A stretch of DNA of 64,000 nt from Blasia pusilla (Eukaryota > Marchantiophyta > Marchantiopsida > Blasiales): positions 9,734,001 through 9,798,000 of the forward strand of contig CM114273.1 in NCBI GenBank assembly GCA_050084515.1. Reading direction: 5' to 3'. Below the pieces are notes generated by a model, which was not told the origin of the DNA, made no database searches, and was given only the letters and a program-made list of their open reading frames with translations. The position numbers and the translations under genes are program-made. Positions 10,501 to 21,345 of this stretch are shown here, piece after piece (positions within the stretch are counted from its first letter, which is position 1; each line of letters starts with the position of its first letter).

Positions 10501-10720
10501 ACAACACTGTAAATTCAAGTGTCACAGGGGTGTATGTGGTGCACATCTGTTGCTTTCCCACATGTTCATGTGATGACTTTGTCCAAAGAGAGACAAGTGG
10601 GAAAAGGTATTTCCCTTGTAAGCACATGTACTATGTGTTGCTGGTAGTTTTAAGAGAGTCGGAGGTAGGAGTAGGAATCCACCAACCAATTCTGTCCCTC
10701 AAGAAGTGCAAAGTATTTTA
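7571..10720 (+). pseudogene. Decayed SWIM zinc-finger gene, probably transposase-related
   Basis: The first exon opens at ATG 7571 (MDYYVKLTCGSHLAALTQ) and runs to about 8428; a frameshift near 8425 leads into 8430-8624. The intron 8625-9309 (CAG|GTGAGT...TTGCAG|G) is phase 0. The second exon reads from 9310 (GLNIHENALCPNKS) to about 10310. A frameshift there and one stop near 10415 lead to the C-terminal part ending at 10720. That part holds a SWIM zinc finger: CSC at 10563-10571, then C-K-H at 10617-10625. Paired-cysteine patches occur at ECRSPAC (8.33 kb) and CPNESC/CTNC (10.08-10.18 kb). C-terminal SWIM fingers are typical of MULE and related transposases. I could not find a DDE catalytic core, so the central region may be deleted. 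The transposase role is inferred. Confidence 0.5.
8734..9252. repeat. Intronic palindrome array, 101-bp double unit
   Basis: Palindromes start at 8734, 8768, about 8809 (poor), 8923, 8969, 9023, 9070, 9124, 9171 and 9225. From 8923 on they form a 101-bp unit holding two palindromes: 8923/9023/9124/9225 in one register and 8969/9070/9171 in the other. Copies differ mainly by arm changes such as GGGTTGC to GGGTCGC. The array lies inside intron 8625-9309 of the SWIM gene. Confidence 0.95.
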
Positions 10721-10910
10721 AACAAACCACTTTGAGGATGCAAAATGAGGTTTTAGATTGTACATTTATTTTTCAAGAACCTTCACTTTGAGCTTGAACT
10801 CTATTCAGCCCGGGGCAAATGATAGATTTTTTCCAGACCTTGGATGGAAAAAGTGATTGGTTCCACACTTATGATTCCAGTGATTTTTCAGTTTTCTAAA
10901 TTTTGTGCAA

Positions 10911-10938
10911 TTTGCAACTCGTCGGATTCAGAGGGGTT
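10911..10938. repeat. Single palindrome copy, 3' flank of the SWIM gene
   Basis: GCAACTCGTCGGA followed by a partly decayed right arm ending GGGGTTGC. This is the rightmost member of the family seen here and mirrors the copies beyond the 3' end of the divergent gene. 10740-11040 is otherwise AT-rich with no gene seen. Confidence 0.75.
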
Positions 10939-11059
10939 GCCAAAATATGGAAGAGGAAAAAAAATTTGTGGGACTGCTTAATAACTGAACAAAAAAGTGC
11001 AAAAAAATTCACACAAAAAGTTTCCTCTCTTCAACCCAACGGGAACTCTCTTAAAAAAA

Positions 11060-11956
11060 AGTCTCTATTTCGGTTGAAGGTAGTTTCCTCTCTCCTCTCT
11101 TCCTCTCTTCCTCTCCTCTTACCGCACCTCTATCTTATGATCGACCGCCCTATGTGGTGGCAACTCAATCAGAAGCTCCTTAGTCAACACATCTCCAAAT
11201 TCTTTCACAACTCTCTTGAGTGTTTCAAGGATTCCCCTTGAAGCTGATCGTGCTTGCATCATCCTCTACTTGCCTCATCAAGCAAAGGAATCCTTCCTCT
11301 AACTTGGCCAAACTCGTCCTCGTGATGGCGTTCACTAACTCTGTCTTTCTAGGAACCTCACAAACCAATCTGACGTCCATCCGTCTGCCGTTAACCAAGA
11401 CGCTCAACCTCAAAGGTCTTTGCCTCAATTCCACCTCATACGCATCTAAGAACATGTTCCCCAAGACTCCATTGATTCTGTCCATGTCTCAAACTGTGAA
11501 ATTCTCCTTCAACTCGAATACTTTGCATCCCACAACTAGCCTTAAAATCAGCTCTAAGGTCTAGTGGGATTTGCCTCAACTTAGAAACTCGCTCACTTTT
11601 TGAGAATGCCCCATTCTTGTGAATGGCATTGGCAAATTTGTCTTCCAAAGATTCTTGCCAAAAATAGAGGCTCCATTTGACTTGAGTTCTACCATGACCT
11701 TGCTCTGTTCGGCCATCTGGTCTACCATCACCTTCATCTAATCCATCATTTGGATATAAGAGGCCGGGTCGTTTAAGTTTGGAGCCGAAGGCTCCGAGGA
11801 AAGATTTGCATTTGGAACATCCTCATGTCTGAGACTTGGCACTTCAGGAGTTGCAATCTCCACCTCAAGCTCAAAATCCTTCATTAATTTGTCTCTCGGC
11901 TTTTTTTCTTTGACTCGCGGCTTCCTCATTTCTTCGCCCTTGGTTGCCATTTGCAA
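11060..11956 (-). pseudogene. LTR-retroelement gag/protease-like fragment
   Basis: The minus strand carries a gag-like frame starting MQMATKGEEMRKPRVKEK (11956), rich in Lys and Glu. After several stops comes a region with LGNMFLDAYEVELRQRPLRL and LVNGRRMDVRLVCEVPR (11485-11225), which has the layout of a retroviral-type aspartic protease region. An initiator-tRNA-type primer binding site lies upstream at 12068-12078. A long polypurine stretch on the minus strand (11090-11125) could be the 3' polypurine tract, so the element would have lost its RT and integrase. The superfamily is not resolved. Confidence 0.4.
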
Positions 11957-12067
11957 GTCCTCGCTTTCTAGATCTCTACCTCATCTCTTGCATTCCTCCT
12001 CGAGTGTCGCGGTCTTCTCAAACATCCAAATCTTCTACGATACCAAGTTCACGCTCATCAAGGATTT

Positions 12068-12078
12068 GCTCTGATACC
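12068..12078 (-). other. Probable tRNA-Met primer binding site
   Basis: On the minus strand the sequence GGTATCAGAGC matches the primer binding site used by many plant LTR retrotransposons (complementary to the 3' end of initiator tRNA-Met, usually TGGTATCAGAGC). It lies 112 bp before the gag-like start at 11956, as expected. Confidence 0.6.
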
Positions 12079-12079
12079 G

Positions 12080-12790
12080 CGTATCGTGCGCTTACTCTCC
12101 TTGAACGTTAATCTTGTTGTTGCGGAAGCGTGGGTTCAATAGGTCATGCTCTCAACGTTGATTTGCATCCAAACACGCACTCTGGTTAGTCGGGTCTTGG
12201 ATCAATCAGCGGGCTAACTTTTGGAGTTCTCATATCGGTCTTATATCAAGCTCAACCTTCATAGTTTCACGGTTTACAACACGGGAAAGTCTCGAAAGAC
12301 TTGGGAGAGACTTTCTAGTCGGTTCAGGAACCTCACACGGCGTTTTGCGCCTCGCGGTTCCAACTGTTTGATGGACATCCAATGAGTCCCTAATCGAGAC
12401 TTACACAAAGTGAATCTCGGGTTGGAACACAAGTGTGGCATACAAAGTCCACTCCCTTGGATCAGGTTTGGGTTTCAAGTTCCAACGCCAAACTCCCGTT
12501 CCATCCCATGCCTCTAAGACGCCGTTTGGTGCTCAAAGTGGGGATTCATGTTCCAAGACATCTTGGAAAGACTCCTCCCTTACTAGTACTTCAAGGGATC
12601 TCCGGGGTTCCCTACATTTTGGGAAAGACACCCGGGCCTCTCCAATTGGCCCTCAACATGATTGCTCTCATAGTCATTTTTGGCCAATATCTCAGTCTGT
12701 ACTTATGCGTTTGCTAAGATCTTTAGTGCGTTGGAAGTTTCTTTAGATAAGCTCTCCAACGCCCCCTTATTTTTCCCAAATTATTCTTAG
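12080..12790 (-). other. Probable LTR region of the 11-12 kb retroelement
   Basis: By position the LTR should lie immediately right of the primer binding site. The stretch lacks sustained coding signal. I could not fix its outer end, because the second LTR was not found in the window. The open frames at 12433-12746 have no recognisable domain. Confidence 0.35.
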
Positions 12791-13089
12791 GGCTAAATGT
12801 TATGGTCCAAAATGTAGTCAAATTCCCCAAACACTAGTCGTGTTCCAAAACTGGTTCTCACCTCTTTGGCAACCGACCTTCCAAAACTCGACTCATCTCA
12901 AGTCTTGGCTTGCGTTTGGTCTAGGTTTCCAAAGCGTGACCACTAACGCATGAAATGCATAACTCTGTTCCGCGTTTGGTTTCTTGGACTTTTCCAAGAG
13001 GTCTATCCAAAAGCCTCTCCAAAGCCCGATCATGGCAACGTGAGTCCACTCGAGTTCTGATGTTCTGCTTGGCGCCTATTTGGTGTTGT

Positions 13090-13819
13090 TTGGTTATGAA
13101 GGTCGCAACAATCTTGGTGGGTAGTGTTTTTGCCAAGCTGTTTGGGAAATTAGTGGAGTCAAAGTTGAGCGCATTGATAGAGTCTTTCCAAAAGAGAGCA
13201 CGGGTCCAAGCTGGTTTTTGCCCAACATACAACACCATCGATCATATCTTGGTCTTACGTATTTTATGGGAGAAATCTAAGGGCAATAGGAATGTTTTGT
13301 TTTTCAGTTTCATCTATTTCAAGAAAGCTTTTGGTAGTGTACCTCGTAAGCTCTTATGGGATAGGCTGCAAGCCATTGGAGCACCACCAAATCTCCTAAC
13401 AACCATAGCCATGTTAAACTATTCCGTTCGGACCAAGATCAAAGATTCATAAACTCAGGAGATCTTGAGTACTATCGAAGTCATTCAAGATTGCCCTAAA
13501 CCCTAAGAAACTAAATTCCTTAAGCTATTCTTCTTGCGGAATAGGTTGTCTTCCTCTAGAGGTTGAAGCTCTCTACTTGACCATCACTTATATCGTAAGC
13601 GTGACATCTCTTGAGGTTTCTTGCCTCCCTCATCAAGCTTTGCGATCCACACTTTCTATAGGGTGGATGGCGGATGTAGTGACTTGGTCTTCAAAGTGGA
13701 ATGTGGCAAAACGGGATTGGGACTTGAAACCCATGGCACTCGGCGAGCATCTACACAAGCAATTTGCCAACGTTATTTGGAGCAGTCGGGGCAAAAAATG
13801 GAGTTTTAACAACTTCATG
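13090..13819 (+). pseudogene. LINE reverse transcriptase and C-terminal fragment, copy 1 (5' part)
   Basis: The frame 13096-13452 matches the RT core of the other LINE copies: VGSVFAKLFGKLVESKLSA, QKRARVQAGF.PTYNTIDHI, then FKKAFGSVPRKLLWDRLQA. An internal deletion then joins to the C-terminal part (13505-13819; IGWMADVVTWSSKWNVAKRD). The copy is interrupted at 13819 by an opposite-strand LINE and resumes at about 16396. The catalytic DD box is missing. Confidence 0.8.
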
Positions 13820-16395
13820 TAAATGGTAAATAGATCAAGCCCGTGCGACCCAAATGGTCAGAAGGCTAAAAAACACATTACAAGTCATTCAATCATTGAC
13901 CCAGAAAAAGATCCTAAAGACCTTCTCCTAACTATTGCCAAGAGCACTTGAGCGATGAATAATGACATCCCTAATATAACCACCTAAATCATAAGGCACT
14001 GGTTGTAGTAAAGAATAGAAATTCTCCATGTCTATTTTATGAGATAGTCTTATCTCTGCATACCTTGGACATGTAACAAACACATGCTCTTCATCCTCAA
14101 TATTTTCTCCATCACATAACCTACAAATTCGTTCACTTCTATCGATATTAAGCCATCGACCCTCCTCAATTCCTAGCCTATGAGACCCAATTCTATGTCG
14201 TGCGATAATATGACGTAAGAACGTGGAGATCCCCGCAAGTGGGTATCCTTGTTCACAATATACATGCATAGGATTAACATCAAGTTGATAATAATCCATT
14301 TTTGTGCCCAAGCTGCTCCAAATGATGTTAAGAAATTGCTTATGTAGATGCTTGCGGAGTACCATCGATTTCAAGTCTCAATCCCGTTCCGCCACATTCC
14401 ACTTTGAAGACCTAGTCACCACATCCGCAATTCACCCTATGGAACGCGTGGCTTGCAAAGCTTGATGAGGGAGGCAAGAAACATCAAGAGATCTCACCCT
14501 TGCAATATAAGTGATGGTCAACTAGAGAGCTTTAGCCTCTAGAGGAAGATAAATTGTTTCCGCAAGAAGAATATCATAAGGAGTTTGGTTTCTTATACCC
14601 AATTCTTCTTGTAGAAAGATCTTTTTGCATCCTCTCCACGCGCTCCCAACCAGTCTTCTTACAACTAGGGCCCTAAACTTGTGTTCCAATATACGACCAC
14701 CGAAAATACTAAAATCCAGAAATAAGAACTTTCTAAGATCCCAGGACACAAGATCAGCTCTTCTACACCGATTTAAAAATGAATATAGAGCTTTGTAACC
14801 AGCTTCTACTCTCTTTTGCAGGAAAAGTGCCCAACTATAGTCATGAGATAAATCAATGCCGAGATATTTGTAACTCTTCACTTGTTCTAATTGTAGACCT
14901 TTGTAAAAGAACGAGAACTTGGATCTAGTACCCACTATAATGACTTTAGACCTCTCCATATTAACCTCCATCTAATTATGGGTACAAAATCTTGCAAAAA
15001 TGTCGAGGTATTTTTGTAAACTAATGCCATTATGTGCTTGTAATATGCTATCAACTGCATACAATAGAGCTTTGATGACAAAGTCTCCAAGCTTGACACC
15101 TTCACTTTCACATTCCTCCAACCACTTTTTGATATCATCTAGGAAAACGTAATGGTATAACGTGGCCACGGTTGCTAGGAGATTTGGTGGTACTCCAATG
15201 GCTTGCAGCCTATCCCATAAGAGCTTACGAGGTAAAATATCAAAAGCTTTCTTGAAATTGATGAAACCGCATTATAGAGCTTTCCCATTGCCCTTAGATT
15301 TCTCCCATAAAACACGCAAGGCCAAGATATGGTCGATGGTGTTGTATGTTGGATGAAAACCAGCTTGGACCCGTGCTCTCTTTTGGAAAGACTCTGTCCA
15401 TGCGCTCAACTTTGACTCCACCAATTTCCCAAACAACTTGGCAAAAACACTACCCACCATGATAGTACGATAGTTTGTCACCAAGTCCTTCCTTCCTGAT
15501 TTGTGAATAGGAACAATCTATCGTAGCGACTTGGTAGAAGGAAATCCATAGATAGCAGCATCACCCAATACTTTGGTGAGGATCGATCCGATAGAATCTC
15601 CTCCCCACTTGAAAATTTCAATAGAAAGACCATCCAAATCCTCACATTTACCATTTGCTAATCTTCTTAGTTGAGTCATCACCTCTGCTTTAGAGAATAA
15701 GTCTGGTATGCCTCCACAATGTAGCATAGATGTAGCATCGGGGAAGAAATCAAGCTTTTTGGCAAAAGATATCAAAGACTTGGGATCAAGAGTAGGTTTT
15801 GAAGAGCGTACTACTAACCGTCTCCAAAATGATTTGGGGTTGTGACGGAGCTCCCTTGTCAAGGACTCTTGCTTCCGCTGCAAGAAAGCTTGTTTCTTAA
15901 ATTTTACCAAGTATTTGTAAAGGCTCGTTATAATAAGCCAACTTTGGATATCCAAAGATTTGTCCACTGATCTTACCCTTGCTTGCTTGTATTGAGAGTC
16001 AAACCACCCATTACAAGACAACCTCCTAACACTTCTATCCCTGCGCCGCAAAAAGAACTTGGATATAGTATTTTTGAGCAATTCGGTTAGTTGCAAACTT
16101 ATTGTGTGTGGATCTCGGCTCCATACAATGCGAGTCAAGAATTCTTGTAAATGTAGCATATAAAGATATTTTTTACCAGGATCTAAGCGAAACTTGGGAG
16201 TAGCTAAAATAGATTGACAGGGCGAGAGAGGAATTGCCTTTGACAGTGAGAGAGTAAACAAAAGAGGTGCATGATCTGATTCAAGCGGAGGTTATATAAT
16301 ATCAAATGTAGAGATAAGAGAGCTATTAGTGGGCGAGGAGAGAAGATAATCGATGGTTATAGCGCCGGTAGAGGAGAAACATGTATTGGAGTGAG
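13820..16395 (-). pseudogene. 5'-truncated LINE: endonuclease end, reverse transcriptase, zinc knuckle, 3' tail
   Basis: On the minus strand from 16395 the element begins inside the APE-type endonuclease (it keeps the terminal SDHAPLLF motif). It continues through a thumb/linker (16261-15518), the RT (15484-15270, 15169-14522), and a C-terminal region with a C-x2-C-x9-H-x4-C knuckle (ICRLCDGEN...HVFVTCP, about 14120). The 3' tail at 13820-13900 is made of ATTTACC-type repeats. Stops and a small deletion before the catalytic box (YAVD instead of YADD) make it inactive. It is inserted in the opposite-strand LINE that flanks it on both sides. Confidence 0.85.
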
Positions 16396-16866
16396 TGAGT
16401 GAGTGATGTTAATCCTATGCTTGTATATTGTGAATAAGGATACCTACTTGCGGAGATCTTCCCGTTCTCACGTGATATTATCGCACAACATAGAATTGGG
16501 TCTCATTGGCTAGGAATTGAGGAAGGACGATGGTTTAATATAGATAGAAGTGAATGAATTTTATGTGACGGAGAAAATATCAAAGATGAAGAGCATGTGT
16601 TTGTTACATGTCCAAGATATGAAGAGATTAGACTAGCTCATAAAATAGATGTGGAGAATTTTTATTCTTTATTACAACTAATGCCTTATGATTTAGGTTG
16701 TTATATTAGGGATGTCATTATTCATCGCTCAAGTGCTTTAGGAAATAGCTAGGAGAAGGTCTTTCGGATCTTTTTTCGGGTGAGTGAATGAATGACTTGT
16801 AATGTATTTTTTAGCCTTTTGACCCTTTGGGTCCCACGGGCTTGATCTATTTACCATTTACCATTT
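16396..16866 (+). pseudogene. LINE 3' part, continuation of copy 1
   Basis: Resumes the plus-strand LINE exactly where 13819 breaks off (left flank CAACTTCATG, right flank ATGTTAATCCT, matching a continuous copy at 42475-42490). It carries the C-terminal zinc knuckle region with stops, a 3' UTR ending GGGCTTGATCTATTTACC, and a short ATTTACC tail. Confidence 0.85.
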
Positions 16867-18780
16867 ACATCAACAGTCCATAATTTCAACTTGATCTTTT
16901 GAGAAGTTAAATCGTGAAGGGTACAAGAGTCTATTGACACCATAGCCAAAGTCTTTATTAGAACCTTTGATTGAGATGAAATTGTTTGTACTAGTCAAAT
17001 TATCTGCCGATGGTCCTCCAACAATAATACCCCTCAGCCCGGCTTATTGTAGAGCTGGCTTAGACTAGCAATGTGAAGAAAATTGGGCTCTCATGAAGAG
17101 TGATGGAAGGATGTTTGCAGTGATCTTCTTATATCATCTTGTTTTTCCAAGCCTGGAAAAAAGATGGTTAGTTAAGGCTGGAATGTGGTCCACTTGCTAC
17201 TCTCTTCTAAAGATTTTTTGAATTTGAAAGCAATTTTTTTTTTCAAAAATGTCAAAAAGTTTTGAAGAGAGGAGGGGGATTCTAACTTTTTCTTTAGAAG
17301 AGAGACTCTCCTTTCTTCCTCTCTTCCTCTCCTCTCTTACTTTCTCCTGCCAGAATACCAACCCCCCTTGGTGGAGAGAGCTTGGGAAGTGTGATACTGT
17401 GATACCCACAATTTTATAATTTTGTAGATTAATACACTTTTATTCAACATGAGTATGGATCTCTTCAAGGATGAAGACTATTTGAAGTAAATTTTGTATA
17501 TACAAGAATATCTTGAATATTATTTTTGCATATTGGATATTATGAGGAGTATTGGAGTGGATCATGAAGCTCCTAGGATAAGGTAGAGAGATGGAATATC
17601 AAGGATTTGCCTTGGAGGAGAGGGAAATGAACTCACAAAGTCTAAAGACCAAGAGCAAAGCTTGGAAAAGACAATGAAGCCTAATAAAGAACCTGGTTAT
17701 GGAGTGCTTCGCCCTTTAACAAAGCACAAAGAAGAATCAGAAGTACTTCGCTATTCAACGATGCATCAAGACCAAGCAGCAATGCTTCGCGGAAGAACAA
17801 AGCTTTTGGAACAAGCGCGAAGAATGCAACGCTTCATCTTCAGAAGAAGAGGAAGAGCTTCATCCTTGAAGGAAGAAGAAGAGGTCCCAACTTTGGATTG
17901 AAGAGAAGACTGGTCGCGATTTCAAGCGGGACACCGTTAGATTAGTTAGGATAGGAAGAGGCGTGACTTTTTGGAGTAGATAGGAAGGTAGGACAATTAC
18001 AACCAGCGGATTCGTAGGGATCACAGTAAGAGTCAAGAGAACCGTAGATTTAAGTAGTTAAAAGATCCCAATAGGTGCTTACTTAGCAAGAATCGCTTAA
18101 GATCTTTAGTACTGATACCGTTTGGAAGGATATTTAAGGATCATCAACTAAGTGATCAACATCATTCTCTTACAATGTCCTTATGATGTAGGAATGGTCC
18201 GAGCAAGGGAGTAGTACCCTCTTGTACTTGTATACACTTTGAAGCTTCCTCATTCTTGATAGAATAGTAAAGAACTGACTTCCTTCATTTTGATGTGCGG
18301 AGCGTACTCATGAATCAGCTTATTGGGTCTGCAGAGTGAGGAGTGGATTAGGAGAGCAACTTTCACCAATAGAATAATCAACATCAAGATGTGAGAATTT
18401 GTTCGATAGAGAGTAGCCTGCCAAGATAAATTGAATTTCGAAAGTAGGAGAAGTCATCTCCTTGTTGAGATCTCTGTGAGGTTCTTTGGTGTTGAGTGAA
18501 GATCTACCTAAGCGGGAATTCAATTCCACTTGAGAGAATCGAGGAAAGACATTGTGGTACTAATGGAGAGAAGAATACAATGATAACTGATTGAATCCAA
18601 AGTGTATACATTTAACTACAACTATTGCAAGATAAACCCCAATTTAAAGTCTCTTTTCAGATAATCGTGATCCTCTTGGGGATTATGATGGGATAGTGAG
18701 AGCGGAGAGACCTTCACCATCAGCCCGGGGACTAGATGGAAAGGGTGGCAGTGAGAGTGGTGAGGTGGCAAAGACCTCTT
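16867..18780. other. Unassigned region between LINE and Ty3 element G1
   Basis: No gene is recognised. A minus-strand open stretch of about 55 codons (17035-16875; GGPSADNLTSTNNFISIKGS) may be a remnant of some gene. A polypurine tract on the minus strand (17285-17340) resembles the one at 11090-11125. Plus-strand TGTGATACCCACAA at about 17396 could be an LTR start, but no partner was found. Confidence 0.35.
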
Positions 18781-18799
18781 GTGGTAGAGGACCACCGAG

Positions 18800-19540
18800 T
18801 TTTAGTCCTACAGTGGAGTTCTTCCGATAGTTGGGGAGGAGCTACCAGACCGTGCTGACCGACAAGCTGAAGAGTCTACAGGATTTTCAACGGAGATCGG
18901 ATGAGAATCTGAGGGAGGTGTTCACGCACATGCGATGGTTGATCATTGCCACATATGGGGTGACTGAGGCGTAGTTAGTGCAGTATTGGTACGGGGTGCT
19001 GGATGAGGAGCTACAGAGGAGATTTCGGGATGCGATGTTGCTACACATGGCAAAGCCCACATTGAAGGTGGTCTTCAAGTTGTCTGAGCAGGTAGAGCTC
19101 AACATGAGTGAGGACCAGGTGGTGACCACGGGTTTTTCGCGGTATTCGACGGGTCGACGAGTAGGAGTAGACCCACAGGTGCCCCAACATGCACCAGTAC
19201 CACGGGAGCGGGCTAGTGGGCCCAGAGAGCAAGGCGGGTATCGTGAGCCGATGAGGCAACAACACATACCGACATATGTTTCCCAGTAGGGACTAGGGTT
19301 GGCTTGTTCGACGTGTGGTGGGTCACATAGGCAGAGGGACTGCCCACAACATGGAAGAGGGCCACGGGTGCCTTTGATTGCTCAGGAGTCATAGAGGATG
19401 GCCCCACCATAGTTGTAGTGTGATCATTATCATCGATATGGTCACACTAGGGACCGGATAGGTGTTATGATCTTCGCCGGGAGGTATGTCCAGAGGTAGG
19501 CAAAGGACTTGGGGGCGAGGGAGTTGGTGGAGATCGAGTA
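18800..19540 (+). pseudogene. Ty3 element G1: gag remnant with zinc knuckles
   Basis: Frames here match the gag of the other two copies: TDKLKSLQDFQRRSDENLRE, then VQYWYGVLDEELQRRFRDAM, then KLSEQVELNMSEDQVV. A CCHC-type knuckle follows (CSTCGGSHRQRDC, about 19308) and a second, decayed one (CDHYHRYGHTRDR, about 19420). Stops such as TAG after VTEA (about 18972) interrupt it. The N-terminal gag and 5' LTR are not recognised. Confidence 0.75.
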
Positions 19541-20900
19541 GTGGATGATCGTGGTGGTAGAGTGCCATCACCAGTCACGGGACATGGAGGACGTGCACCC
19601 GATGTAGGGCTCCTTACACGTATTGATCAGTTGGAGCAGAGGATTGCTGCCATGACGATGATGCAGTTACAGGCAGGCGCGGAGCTAAGAGTAGCTAGTG
19701 TGGCGCAAGCCTCCACATCTTACCACGACGCATGTGAGGATTCTTCGGGGATGGGATTTATGTGTAGTGCGGCTCAGGTTGAGGCTGTTGTGGTGGTGAC
19801 TCAGGGTGCTACGAGAGTAACCAAGCCATCGAGAGGTGGGGTTGAGATTGACCCACAAGAGGGGACCAATGGATGGCAGGCGAGGGTTCCCCAGTCGTTC
19901 ACATTGTCGGAGGCACTATATACGCCGTCGATGCTGCCTCGACGACTCGTAGCACCCACACGTGGGACAGGTGCATCGACGTCACAAGGAGTTGGAGAGA
20001 TGACTCCTATGCCGGTTCGAGAGGAGCCAGTGTCGACCATGTTGTTGGAGGTGGCCACTAGGGTGAGCCACGCTCCGTTGTTTTCCGCCATGGAGTTGGC
20101 GACCTTAGGAGTTGGACGAGCGGAGGTGTTCCGGCTGGCCGCCATCTTATGTGAGTGTGGAGAGGTGATTGCCTCTTGTTCAGAGGTAGTTGAGGAGGTG
20201 ATGGACTTGCCCTCGGAGCAGGAGCTTGAAACGTCCCCCACTGAGTTATGGCATGCGGCGGCGGCGAAGTTGGTAGACATGCCAGCTCGATCGGCCATTA
20301 AGCGAGCCATGATCACACTAGGTGTGGTGTTGTTGGATAACCGAGTAGGAGTGTTTTGCTTGGTTAGTCCCACAGGTACGGTGTACCACACGCAACGCGT
20401 CCTATTTGATTCGAGAGCGCATCCCTTTATGTTAGGGAAGGCGGCGTGTTTGGCATTGGGATTACAGAAAGGCGATATCGAGCGTTTTCCCTTTCAGATA
20501 TAGACCTCTATTGGGGGCGTATCACCCATGCAGTTCATGACTTGACAAGAGTTGGTGGTTAGACTCCAGCCAGAGCATGAGTTGGTTAGTGCGATGGTGT
20601 GCATTCGGGCGATTACGACATCGGCAGAGTCGTATGATGTGTTAGTAGGGAGTACGGTGATGTATCCTCTAGGTTTCATTCTGGATTTTTGGGAGGAGAT
20701 TGTCTCTTATCGGCCAGGGTGGTGATCTGGTGATGGATTGGTGAGCCATCTACCGGTGCAGTTTGTAGGAGTTAGTGGTGGTCGACCACGTGAGGATACG
20801 GTGACCACGTTGGCAGCATTCACTGGTGGTGTTCGCTGATCAGGATGGTTCGGGGAGAGGAGCACACATGCGGAGGACATTCTCGTAGCGGATAGACCCA
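19541..20900 (+). pseudogene. Ty3 element G1: protease region
   Basis: A 320-codon open frame (19541-20503) ends in a retropepsin-like core. The motif is LFDSRAHPFMLGKAACLALG, where the active-site DSGA of the sister copies is changed to DSRA, so it would be inactive. The conserved part ESYDVLVG...YPLGF...YRPGW continues to about 20720 after stops. The long N-terminal region is the gag-protease spacer shared with G2 and G3. Confidence 0.8.
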
Positions 20901-21039
20901 CAGAGAGACATGCTAGGGTGGGTGTCTCTTCCCATGGTGCCGAGTTACTTTATTGTCGTTGGGGACGAGCGTTGAGATGCGTGGAGTGCAGACGAGCTTG
21001 TGGGCAATCGTGGAGCCATGTCTATGTTTGGAGCAGTGT

Positions 21040-21345
21040 ACGTGAGTGTTAGATCTCTTCGGAGGGATCAACACGACAGGTAGCTGCAGTGTTGCAATGT
21101 TGCAGTGTTGCGGGGATGACGGCACTGATGGTGCTAGAAGTGTGTAGGATAGGAGATCTTGTTGGGTATATACGTGTGTGCTATTTGGAGTTAGGGGGAC
21201 CCAACTGCCAGCTAGGGGGGCGGTTATGGGGTCCCATTGTATATGCGTGAGTATGTTTCATTTATGTGTGGATCTACCCGTATATTGGGAAGATCGGTGT
21301 TGTGTGGTATGTAGATGTGACCACCGATGTGTATCCGCACAACAG
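21040..21345 (+). pseudogene. Ty3 element G1: methyltransferase motif I stub joined to the 3' end
   Basis: VLDLFGGINT at 21046-21078 is the SAM-binding motif I of the C5 methyltransferase seen complete in G3. About 130 bp later the sequence passes into the family 3' end: a G-run (CAGCTAGGGGGGCGG, 21209-21223) and a terminal block ending in GTATCCGCACAACA at about 21345. RT, RNase H and integrase are missing, so G1 is an internally deleted derivative. Confidence 0.75.

Noticed and set aside
12433-12746. Two overlapping open frames of about 95-103 codons
   Set aside because: They lie in the probable LTR of the minus-strand element, overlap each other in different frames, and show no domain.
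17662-17901. 79-codon plus-strand open frame rich in Lys, Glu and Arg
   Set aside because: Purine-rich repeats (GAAGAAGAAG) explain the composition; no domain or splice context supports a gene.
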